Origin: Cytophaga hutchinsonii ATCC 33406
Lineage (GTDB): Bacteria > Bacteroidota > Bacteroidia > Cytophagales > Cytophagaceae
Length of the DNA stretch: 64,000 nt
Reading direction: 5' to 3'
Assembly (NCBI RefSeq): GCF_000014145.1
Contig: NC_008255.1
Location: forward strand, 3,736,001-3,800,000
Made by a program: the position numbers and the translations under genes. This document shows positions 54,163 through 61,604 of the stretch, one piece after another (position 1 is the first letter of the stretch; each line of letters opens with the position of its first letter). The notes under the pieces were generated by a model. It searched no databases, was not told where the DNA came from, and worked only from the letters and a program-made list of their open reading frames with translations.

Positions 54163-54540
54163 TTAATCTTTCTCTCCTTCTACGATCCACCATTGGTTAC
54201 CGAACGGATCTTCAAAACCTGCTGTGTAGCCGTATTCTTTTTTATCCGGAGGCATTAAATTTATTGAACCTTTTGCAAGTGCTTTTTCATACACCGCATT
54301 TACTTCCAGCAAATAAATATACATGCCGGCAGGTTTTTCTTTCCAGCTGTCTCCCGCCTGTGCAAACATAATCACGGCATCAAAAATTTTTATTTCGCCG
54401 TGCATGATGCTGCCGTCTTCTGCGGGAACAATCATCTGTTCCGTTGCACCAAAAACTTCTTTCGCAAATGTTAAAAATCCTTTCGAATCTTTTAAAATAA
54501 GATACGGCATGACGGGCAGATATTCGGATGGTATTTTCAT
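54163..54540 (-). CDS. VOC-family (glyoxalase/PhnB-like) protein
   Basis: A 125-residue cytoplasmic beta-alpha-beta-beta-beta protein of the vicinal oxygen chelate superfamily. YLPVMPYLILKDSKGFLTFA, GSIMHGEIKIFDAVIMFA, GMYIYLLEVNAVYEKALAKG and a final GYTAGFEDPFGNQWWIV match the PhnB-like subgroup, whose C-terminal DPFGN-W is characteristic. Metal and substrate are unknown. It lies alone between the xse region and the Lrp-type regulator. Confidence 0.87.
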   Translation of the reverse strand: MKIPSEYLPVMPYLILKDSKGFLTFAKEVFGATEQMIVPAEDGSIMHGEIKIFDAVIMFAQAGDSWKEKPAGMYIYLLEVNAVYEKALAKGSINLMPPDKKEYGYTAGFEDPFGNQWWIVEGEKD

Positions 54541-54677
54541 AGCTTAGATTTTTAGGTTTACATAAATATACGTATTCCCTAATTTTAAACGTAACAAACG
54601 ACAAAGTAAAACGCAACACTTCTCACGTGCAAGACTGATTGAGTTGTTACTATTCTTCAGGTTACTTTTGGTTGTTA

Positions 54678-55139
54678 CTATATCGGTATTGCTGTTGAAT
54701 GCTTAATCTCGCCAATCACAAAAATACTATGCGCGCTTCCAATATTTTTTATGGAACCCAACCCATTCATGACAAAATTCTGATAGTGCGGCATGTCTTC
54801 TACCAGAATCTTTAACATAAAATCGTATTCGCCGGAGATATTATAGCACTCTACAATTTCCGGTAAGGCAATAATTTCTTCCACAAATTTTTTACCGATA
54901 TCTTTGGTATGCTGCTTCAGCGATACGTTACAGAATACCGTTAAGCCGCGTTTCAATTTCTGATTGTCGAGTATGGCAATATACTTTTTAATATAGCCTT
55001 CGCGCTCTAACCGTTTTACACGCTCGTAAATAGGTGTTGTGGTTAAATGCAGCTGATGCGCCAGTTCTTTTGTTGTAATGTGCGCGTTTTCCTGAAGGGC
55101 ACGCAGTATGTCTAAATCAATTTCGTCTAAGTGCTGCAT
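54678..55139 (-). CDS. Lrp/AsnC-family transcriptional regulator
   Basis: A 153-residue DNA-binding protein. An N-terminal winged helix (LDEIDLDILRALQENAHITT, LAHQLHLTTTPIYERVKRL) is followed by a RAM ligand-binding domain with GYIKKYIAILDNQKLKRGL and VECYNISGEYDFMLKI. Members bind amino acids and control amino-acid genes. It is divergent from metE across 164 bases containing palindromes, so it is a good candidate regulator of metE; the effector is unknown. Confidence 0.92.
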   Translation of the reverse strand: MQHLDEIDLDILRALQENAHITTKELAHQLHLTTTPIYERVKRLEREGYIKKYIAILDNQKLKRGLTVFCNVSLKQHTKDIGKKFVEEIIALPEIVECYNISGEYDFMLKILVEDMPHYQNFVMNGLGSIKNIGSAHSIFVIGEIKHSTAIPI

Positions 55140-55211
55140 AAGATGTTTTTTCTGAATACTGTACTTTAATGTATGTATTTTAGAGTATTTTTCTTAATAA
55201 ATAATCAAATC

Positions 55212-55271
55212 AGTAACTTTTACTTACTTTTTTGAAATATTGTGGTTTATAAATCCACATATATACTTTTG
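55212..55271 (+). promoter_or_regulatory. metE promoter with overlapping palindrome
   Basis: TTG (55240-55242) and TACTTTTG (55264-55271) are 21 bases apart, fitting TTG-N17..23-TAnnTTTG; predicted leader about 30 bases. TGTGG-N9-CCACA (55241-55259) lies within the spacer and AGTAA-CTT-TTACT (55212-55224) just upstream, plausible sites for the divergent Lrp-type regulator. Confidence 0.65.
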
Positions 55272-55303
55272 CATAGAATTATATTCTAAATATAGATAAT
55301 TTT

Positions 55304-57631
55304 ATGATAGCACACAATTTAGGTTACCCGCGTATCGGTGATAACCGCGAACTTAAAAAAGCATGCGAACAATACTGGTCGGGTGCCATTACACAGCAGA
55401 AGCTGCAGGACGTTGCGAAAGCAATCCGTACCAACAACTGGCTTACACAAAAAGATGCCGGCCTTGATCTGATTCCCTGCAACGATTTTTCTTTCTACGA
55501 TCAGGTACTGGATATGTCTTTTATGCTTGGCCTGATACCGGAACGTTTTTCTTCGTTATTACAAAAAAAAGATCTTACCGAGCTGGATATTTATTTTGCT
55601 ATGGCACGCGGATACCAGAAAGACGGCTATGATATCACTGCTATGGAAATGACAAAGTGGTTTGATACCAATTACCATTACATCGTACCCGAGTTTCGAA
55701 AGGATCAGAAATTTTCACCCATTTCTGAAAAAGCGATCCGTGAATACACCGAAGCAAAAGTTGTTATAGGAAAAGCTGCAAAGCCGGTATTATTAGGCCC
55801 TGTAAGTTATCTGCTTGCCGGAAAAGAAAAAGAAGCCGGCTTCAACCGCATTGAATTAATTGAAAATTTATTACCTGTGTATACAAAGCTTCTTGCTACG
55901 CTGCAGCAGAACGGTGCAGAATGGATTCAGCTGGATGAACCCTTCTTAGTGATGGATCTTACTGTGCAGGAACGCAAAACATACGAAACAACCTATACCG
56001 CGTTACGCAATTTATTCCCGTCTTTAAAATTTATTGTTGCTACGTATTTTGAATGCACAGGAACCAATATTGATATAGCTGCCAAACTTCCGGTAGATGC
56101 CTTACACCTGGATCTGGTTCGTTGTCCGTCTCAGTTAAGCGATATTCTTACACCGGCTTTCATTTCATCAAACACCATGCTTTCACTTGGTGTTGTTGAT
56201 GGCCGCAATGTATGGAAAAATGATTTCTCAACATCAAGTACATTCATTACCAAAGCTATTGCTGCATTGGGTAAAGAGCGCGTAATGATTGCCCCTTCCT
56301 GCTCACTGCTGCACGTACCGTGCGACCTGGACAATGAAAAAAATGGAAATGTATTAACGCCGGAAATTAAAAACTGGATGGCATTTGCCAAACAGAAACT
56401 GCATGAAGTTGCTGCACTGAAAAAACTGAATCGTGCGCCGATGCAATCGGAAGAGTTACGGTTACTGAAAGCAAATACAGAATCGATTGAAAATAGAGCC
56501 AAATCTAAACTCATTCATAAACAACATGTAAAGGCACGAGTGAAAGCAGTACAGCCGTCAGACTCACAACGTAAGAGTTTATTTAAATCCCGTCAGCAGA
56601 TTCAGGAAAAAGCCTTGCAGCTACCCTTAATGCCGACAACAACAATCGGTTCTTTTCCGCAGACAGATGAAGTACGTGCAAACCGCGCTAAATATAAAAA
56701 AGGCGATATCACATTAGCTCAATACGAAGACTTTGTAAAAACCGAAATGACAAAGGCAATTGAGTGGCAGGAAAAAATTGGCATTGATGTATTGGTGCAT
56801 GGTGAGTTTGAGCGCAACGACATGGTTGAATATTTTGGTGAACAATTAAAAGGATATGTATTCTCTGAAAACGGCTGGGTACAAAGCTATGGTTCGCGTT
56901 GTGTAAAACCGCCTATTATTTATGGCGACATTGAACGTACAGAACCAATGACCGTTGCCTGGACAACACTTGCCCAATCGCTTACAAAAAAATACATGAA
57001 AGGCATGCTTACCGGTCCGGTAACAATTTTACAATGGTCGTTTGTACGCGATGACCAGCCACGCAGAGATACCTGTATGCAGATTGCTTTTGCTATCCGC
57101 GATGAAGTTGTAGATCTGGAAGCCGCCGGCATTAAGATTATACAGATCGATGAACCTGCGATCCGTGAAGGGTTGCCGTTGCGGAGAGAGAATTGGGAAA
57201 CATATTTAAACTGGGCGGTAGAATGTTTCCGTATTTCCGCATCGGGTGTGAAAGATGAAACACAGATTCATACACATATGTGTTATTCAGAATTCAATGA
57301 TATCATAAAAAATATTGCTGCCATGGATGCGGATGTGATTACGATTGAAACATCCCGTTCACAAATGGAATTACTCGACGCCTTTGTGGACTTCAATTAT
57401 CCGAATGAGATCGGGCCCGGTGTATACGACATCCACAGCCCGCGGATACCAACAACCGATGAAATGGCAGACCTGTTAAACAAAGCCATGCATGTGCTTC
57501 CGGTACGCAACATCTGGGTAAATCCTGATTGCGGATTAAAAACACGCAGATGGCCTGAAACAGAAGCAGCATTGATTAACATGGTAGCTGCCGCTCAAAA
57601 GATCCGTAAAGAGATCACGACGGTAGTTTAA
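55304..57631 (+). CDS. metE: Cobalamin-independent methionine synthase
   Basis: Transfers methyl from 5-methyltetrahydropteroyl-tri-glutamate to homocysteine. The 775-residue protein has two related barrels: the N-terminal one starts NLGYPRIGDNRELKKACEQY, the C-terminal catalytic one starts LPLMPTTTIGSFPQTDEVRA near 445. Zinc ligands are in IHTHMCYSEFNDI and WVNPDCGLKTRRW, and the Asp in IQIDEPAIREGLP. Length is standard. It is divergent from an Lrp-type gene and ends in a strong terminator. Confidence 0.97.
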   Translation: MIAHNLGYPRIGDNRELKKACEQYWSGAITQQKLQDVAKAIRTNNWLTQKDAGLDLIPCNDFSFYDQVLDMSFMLGLIPERFSSLLQKKDLTELDIYFAMARGYQKDGYDITAMEMTKWFDTNYHYIVPEFRKDQKFSPISEKAIREYTEAKVVIGKAAKPVLLGPVSYLLAGKEKEAGFNRIELIENLLPVYTKLLATLQQNGAEWIQLDEPFLVMDLTVQERKTYETTYTALRNLFPSLKFIVATYFECTGTNIDIAAKLPVDALHLDLVRCPSQLSDILTPAFISSNTMLSLGVVDGRNVWKNDFSTSSTFITKAIAALGKERVMIAPSCSLLHVPCDLDNEKNGNVLTPEIKNWMAFAKQKLHEVAALKKLNRAPMQSEELRLLKANTESIENRAKSKLIHKQHVKARVKAVQPSDSQRKSLFKSRQQIQEKALQLPLMPTTTIGSFPQTDEVRANRAKYKKGDITLAQYEDFVKTEMTKAIEWQEKIGIDVLVHGEFERNDMVEYFGEQLKGYVFSENGWVQSYGSRCVKPPIIYGDIERTEPMTVAWTTLAQSLTKKYMKGMLTGPVTILQWSFVRDDQPRRDTCMQIAFAIRDEVVDLEAAGIKIIQIDEPAIREGLPLRRENWETYLNWAVECFRISASGVKDETQIHTHMCYSEFNDIIKNIAAMDADVITIETSRSQMELLDAFVDFNYPNEIGPGVYDIHSPRIPTTDEMADLLNKAMHVLPVRNIWVNPDCGLKTRRWPETEAALINMVAAAQKIRKEITTVV

Positions 57632-57635
57632 AATA

Positions 57636-57669
57636 AAATACCGTTCCGACAGTCACCGGAACGGTATTT
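57636..57669 (+). terminator. Terminator of metE
   Basis: AAATACCGTTCCG (57636-57648) and CGGAACGGTATTT (57657-57669) form a perfect 13-bp stem with an 8-base loop, followed by TTTATTTT. Confidence 0.9.
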
Positions 57670-57692
57670 TTATTTTACTATCAACAATGTTT

Positions 57693-57836
57693 TCATCCGC
57701 GGATTACGCGTAATAAAACGGCAATGATTGCAATCACCAATAAAATATGAATGATACCGCCCTGATTGTAACCGAACAATCCGATCAGCCAGGCAATAAC
57801 CAAGATCACAGCAATTAAATAAAGCAAGTTTCCCAT
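57693..57836 (-). CDS. Small hydrophobic membrane protein, Lmo0937-like
   Basis: A 47-residue frame from ATG 57836 to TGA 57693. MGNLLYLIAVILVIAWLIG, then FGYNQGGIIHILLVIAIIAV, then LLRVIRG. The layout of two membrane helices joined by a G-Y/F-G-G-I/HLL turn matches the widespread Lmo0937 (DUF5670-like) family of tiny stress-associated membrane proteins. Function unknown. Its coding appearance and conserved layout outweigh its short length. Confidence 0.85.
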   Translation of the reverse strand: MGNLLYLIAVILVIAWLIGLFGYNQGGIIHILLVIAIIAVLLRVIRG

Positions 57837-57941
57837 ATATACGTTTGTTTAAAATTAATAGAATTTAAAAACTATTTGATATAAAACATGTCTGTGGCAA
57901 TTGTTGATTGGCACAGTTTAAGTTTCCAACAGATTTACAGC

Positions 57942-58787
57942 TTACTTTCTTTTATACGTATACATACCTAATGGATCCTGCCGCAATACCTTTGTCAATG
58001 CAATATACATGGCAGGCTGGTTTGCATAAAAATGTCCCGGCCGTTCGAAAAAATATTCTACAGCAACTGCAAAATATTCATTCCGATCTACTTCACTATA
58101 TTCCTTGTATTTTGATTTGCCGCTTGCTATATATTTTTCAGCTTCGTTTTTATATAACTGCATCAAATCATAATACCGGTTGAATCGAAACATTTTAGAT
58201 GAAAGGTTATTTAACTGATGTTCCAGTGTAAAAGCCATAGCTAAAATTTTCAAACCCGGATTATACCCATCGTGAAAAGAATCAAAACCAGCACGAAAAT
58301 CATCCCAGGGAATTTCAACTTCTTTTGCCTTATGCATATGCTGAAGCGATTCCAGCTCGTTGTTTGAAATATGTATGGCATCAAAATGTGACAAGTAATA
58401 TGCTTCCAGGTGGAACATGATCAATGTTGCAGCAGCTGCAATCATTACTTTCATTTCTTCTGTTATTTCAATGGAATCTTCTGAAGTGAATTTTTTATTC
58501 ACTAAAAAATGATGCACACGTTTTCTGAATGCTCTTTGATCATCCTTTGATAAGCGGTTATAATAATAAAACCGTTCTTCAAGAATGGCGCATCTGGAAC
58601 TGCTTAAGGGCAATAAATACCGGAATATTTTCGATAAATGAATTTCGTAAATAATACACTGATTGATTATGATGGCTGAAACAATTACGATAACCGTTCC
58701 GATAAACCACCACGGGCTTGTTTTCTGATCCGGCGCCACACCCGGATATTGCTGCTGTTGTAAAAGAATTTGTAAGAGTATTAACAT
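57942..58787 (-). CDS. MtfA-like protein lacking the zinc-binding His-Glu pair
   Basis: A 281-residue protein of the MtfA (M90 peptidase) type, with an N-terminal membrane segment (about 27-46) after a Gln-rich start. Retained family marks: LLPLSSSRCAILEERFYYYN, WDDFRAGFDSFHDGYNPG and RNEYFAVAVEYFFERPGHFY. In MtfA a HExxH motif precedes the last; here the aligned segment reads MAFTLEHQLNN, with the first His and catalytic Glu missing and only the second His kept. It overlaps the preceding Gre-like gene by 7 bases. Probably catalytically inactive or altered. Confidence 0.8.
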   Translation of the reverse strand: MLILLQILLQQQQYPGVAPDQKTSPWWFIGTVIVIVSAIIINQCIIYEIHLSKIFRYLLPLSSSRCAILEERFYYYNRLSKDDQRAFRKRVHHFLVNKKFTSEDSIEITEEMKVMIAAAATLIMFHLEAYYLSHFDAIHISNNELESLQHMHKAKEVEIPWDDFRAGFDSFHDGYNPGLKILAMAFTLEHQLNNLSSKMFRFNRYYDLMQLYKNEAEKYIASGKSKYKEYSEVDRNEYFAVAVEYFFERPGHFYANQPAMYIALTKVLRQDPLGMYTYKRK

Positions 58788-59233
58788 ATGGATTGGATTG
58801 CATAAACAGTATTATTCCAGCTTACCGTATCGCCGGTTTTTTTCCCCATAAATAATTTACCTATCGGCGAATCCGGTGCAATGATAAAATACTGCTTATC
58901 CTGGAACGTAATTAAACCGATACTGATCGAGATATAAAAAATTCCTTTAGATGTTGTTACCAGAGAACCTGGAATAATTATTTCAGAGATCCGGTCCGTA
59001 ACAATTGCCTGCATCATACCCTCTAGTTTTTCTGCTTCTGAAAGTTGTTTGGTATTTTTTTCTATTTCAAGCTGCGCCATGGCCCTGCCTGTTTCGTATT
59101 TATCACCGGCACTGCTTTTTGTTTCTTCGTTTGCAGACGATTGCGTTTTTTTTATTTCTGTTTTAAGGCGTGTAATACGCTCTAATACATAATCGTTGCA
59201 GTAGGTATATAAATCGTTTTTAAGAGTAATCAT
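58781..59233 (-). CDS. GreA/GreB-family protein
   Basis: A 150-residue cytoplasmic protein. Residues about 15-70 form a coiled coil with an acidic tip region (SSANEETKSSAGDKYETGRAM), then a C-terminal GreA/GreB-type domain with GSLVTTSKGIFYISISIG and IAPDSPIGKLFMGKKTGDTV. The SAGDKYETGRAMAQLE pattern is typical of the Bacteroidota branch, which may bind RNA polymerase like Gre factors; this is an inference. It overlaps the MtfA-like gene by 7 bases, so they are cotranscribed. Confidence 0.85.
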   Translation of the reverse strand: MITLKNDLYTYCNDYVLERITRLKTEIKKTQSSANEETKSSAGDKYETGRAMAQLEIEKNTKQLSEAEKLEGMMQAIVTDRISEIIIPGSLVTTSKGIFYISISIGLITFQDKQYFIIAPDSPIGKLFMGKKTGDTVSWNNTVYAIQSIC

Positions 59234-59404
59234 TTATATTTAAAATCTATGAACAAAAGCATCACAGGAACGTTTTGTAAACCAATGTGGTTATTTATAC
59301 GTAAAAATAGCATAAATAGCTTCTGATTAAGAAATTCTATTTAATTATACTTTTTAACTTAAATTTTATAACAATTAACCGGTTAAAAATTTGTTACTTT
59401 GAAT

Positions 59405-59800
59405 ATGAAAAAATTCATTTCCATACTATGTATTCTATTGCTGCTGATTGCTACAAGCAACCTGGCGGTAAATATACATTTTTGCGGAGGTGCCGTTTCT
59501 TCTATTGATTTTTTTGGAAAAAGTACTGGTTGCGGATCTTGCGAAACAAAAGGTTCTTCGATTAATGCTGAATCCTGCTGTAAAAATATAGCAGCAATCA
59601 TTCATACAGACGACACTACAACTTCTGGTTTTTCTTTTCAGACAGCACAGCAATCTGCTATTGCACTCCCGGTTACATTTACCTATACATCTCAGATCTC
59701 TTATGCTTCTGAAATTTTAACAGGATCTGTTACCTGTAATGCACCTCCTCACCTTTCTGCACAGCCTTATTATATATTGTACAGAAGCCTGATCATTTGA
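59405..59800 (+). CDS. HYC_CC_PP-like exported protein
   Basis: A 131-residue protein starting at ATG 59405 (an in-frame TTG six bases earlier is part of a promoter-like TTACTTTG). Signal-like residues 1-24 are followed by NIHFCGG, a CGSC pair, ESCCKNI and CNAPPHLSAQPYY, matching the Bacteroidota HYC_CC_PP layout (H-x-C, CC, PP). The cysteines suggest metal binding. It opens a cluster of copper/heavy-metal genes. The nearly leaderless -7-like box and missing spacer make expression unusual. Confidence 0.75.
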   Translation: MKKFISILCILLLLIATSNLAVNIHFCGGAVSSIDFFGKSTGCGSCETKGSSINAESCCKNIAAIIHTDDTTTSGFSFQTAQQSAIALPVTFTYTSQISYASEILTGSVTCNAPPHLSAQPYYILYRSLII

Positions 59801-60046
59801 TTGTTATTTTTACTTGTGCAAACCATTCCCGGCTGCACTCAAATTCCTATTCTGACACACTGTTAAACGATAATGCGCCGATCAATTATTATTGATCTGT
59901 ATGAGCATTGTAACAATCTATTACTGTACACTAGAGTCTTCGTGAAGATTTTAATGTATTGTAACGATATTAATCGAATAAAACAGCAACAGAATAAATA
60001 TACATCTCTCTTAAAAAAATTATCAATTACTAAACATCTATAAATC

Positions 60047-60511
60047 ATGAAAACGATTATTTTCTCAATAGTATTTGTATGTGCAGGCTTTATACAGACT
60101 GCATTTGCAACAAAAAATCACTATGAAACGGCTACTTTTAAAGTAAGCGGTATGTGTGAAATGTGCAAGAACAGAATTGAAACTGCTCTTAAAGCAAACA
60201 CAGCCGTGCAAAGCGCCACCTGGGATGCAGACACAAAAGTAGTAACAGTAGTATATAATCCGCATGCTGCTACGGTTGACCAATTGCAACAGCTTGTTGC
60301 AGATGCAGGGCATGATACAGAAAAAATAAAAGCGACAGACGCTGCTTATAAAGCATTGCCAAAATGCTGCCAGTTTAACAATGCTGATAAAAATTGCTGC
60401 GCGAAAAAATGCTGTAAAAAGAAAGCATGTGTAAAAGATTGCTGCACAGCTGAATGTACTACAGATAAAGCCTGCACAAAAGATTGCTGCCAGGCTGCAT
60501 GCTGCAAGTAA
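60047..60511 (+). CDS. Exported HMA-domain protein with a metallothionein-like tail
   Basis: A 154-residue protein. Signal peptide 1-21; residues 28-98 form a heavy-metal-associated domain with the metal pair Cys37 and Cys40 in KVSGMCEMCKNRIETAL. The tail from about 105 has 15 cysteines in 50 residues, many as CC pairs with Lys (CCAKKCCKKKAC, CVKDCCTAEC), resembling metallothionein. It probably captures copper or related metals in the periplasm. A hairpin terminator-like stem follows at 60524-60555. Confidence 0.85.
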   Translation: MKTIIFSIVFVCAGFIQTAFATKNHYETATFKVSGMCEMCKNRIETALKANTAVQSATWDADTKVVTVVYNPHAATVDQLQQLVADAGHDTEKIKATDAAYKALPKCCQFNNADKNCCAKKCCKKKACVKDCCTAECTTDKACTKDCCQAACCK

Positions 60512-60523
60512 GCATTAATTCTT

Positions 60524-60555
60524 ATTCGTCGGGCCTGTATACTGGCCTGACGAAT
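60524..60555 (+). terminator. Hairpin after the Cys-rich HMA gene
   Basis: ATTCGTCGGGCC (60524-60535) and GGCCTGACGAAT (60544-60555) pair with one mismatch around an 8-base loop, followed by ATTATTTAA. It is a probable but weak terminator because the T tract is interrupted. Confidence 0.65.
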
Positions 60556-60579
60556 ATTATTTAACTAAATTGAACAATC

Positions 60580-61152
60580 ATGAATAAAGAAATTCTGCAC
60601 ATTAAAAATATGGTCTGCCCGCGATGTATTGCATCGGTAGAAGATATTCTGCATGAATTAAATTATTCTGTTGAGCAGGTTCTACTGGGCGAAGCTGTAT
60701 TAAATGAAACCTTATCGGTCAATCAGCTTGCTGTATTAAAAGACAAATTATTAAAGCAGGGATTTGAATTACTTGAAGATAAAAAAGACAAAATAGTTGA
60801 AGCAGTTAAAACGCACGTCATTCAGCTGGTAAAAAATCCGGACAAGCATTCTTCCACAAAATTATCTACCTATTTATCTAAAGAACTTGGCTATGATTAT
60901 TCTCACATCAGTTCACTTTTTACAGCCAGTCAGCACATCACGATTGAAAAATATGTGATTCTTCAGAAAATAGAATACGTAAAAGAATTACTTTCTTACA
61001 ATGAGTTAACTGTTTCAGAAATTTCCGATACATTAAATTACAGCAGTGTTGCAGCACTTTCTGCCCAGTTTAAAAGTATTACCGGAATTACACCTTCTAA
61101 ATTTAAATCAAGTGATCAGGCAAGAAAATCACTGGATAATTTAATTCCATGA
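60580..61152 (+). CDS. AraC-family regulator with an HMA-like N-terminal domain
   Basis: A 190-residue protein fusing an HMA-like domain (residues about 3-70, with Cys13 and Cys16 in IKNMVCPRCIASVEDIL) to an AraC-type double helix-turn-helix (KLSTYLSKELGYDYSHISSL, then ELTVSEISDTLNYSSVAALS and FKSITGITPSKFK). The N-terminal CxxC suggests direct sensing of a metal ion; the position among metal-resistance genes supports control of this locus. Such fusions occur in Bacteroidota next to copper exporters. Start and stop are clear. Confidence 0.88.
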   Translation: MNKEILHIKNMVCPRCIASVEDILHELNYSVEQVLLGEAVLNETLSVNQLAVLKDKLLKQGFELLEDKKDKIVEAVKTHVIQLVKNPDKHSSTKLSTYLSKELGYDYSHISSLFTASQHITIEKYVILQKIEYVKELLSYNELTVSEISDTLNYSSVAALSAQFKSITGITPSKFKSSDQARKSLDNLIP

Positions 61153-61234
61153 TTATATAAAGCTTTTCTGAATTTTTGTAACACATTTTTATCATTCATC
61201 CATATATTTATCCCTCAATCAAACAACAAGCACT

Positions 61235-61447
61235 ATGAAAACATTACATTTCAAAACAGATGTTAACTGTTCAAGTTGCATTGCAACTGTAAGTCCGGAG
61301 CTGGAGTTTAAAGATAAAATTCAGGATTGGAGTATTGATATCACAAACCCGGATAATATTTTAACCATTACGACTGATTACACTGAAGCTGAAGTTAAAG
61401 AAATCCTGGAAAAAGTAGGTCACAAAGCCGAACCTGTGCCTGCATAA
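61235..61447 (+). CDS. HMA-domain metallochaperone
   Basis: A 70-residue free heavy-metal-associated domain with no signal peptide. The metal-binding pair is Cys12 and Cys15 in KTDVNCSSCIATVSPEL, followed by the usual beta-alpha-beta layout (IQDWSIDI, ILTITTDYTEAEVKEIL). It probably passes copper to the P-type ATPase whose gene starts 157 bases downstream. The acidic surface suits a cytoplasmic copper chaperone. Assignment to copper rather than another soft metal is inferred from context. Confidence 0.87.
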   Translation: MKTLHFKTDVNCSSCIATVSPELEFKDKIQDWSIDITNPDNILTITTDYTEAEVKEILEKVGHKAEPVPA

Positions 61448-61604
61448 ATTCTTGTTTAAAACATACACTATTTGTCCATTTCCTTTTAAACAAATAGATT
61501 TTATTCTTATGAACCGACCACAATATGTTTTCGAAAGGAAGAAATATTGTGTATTCAATTCATAATCCCTTCTAACCCCTATTACTCTATTATATTACTA
61601 ATAC

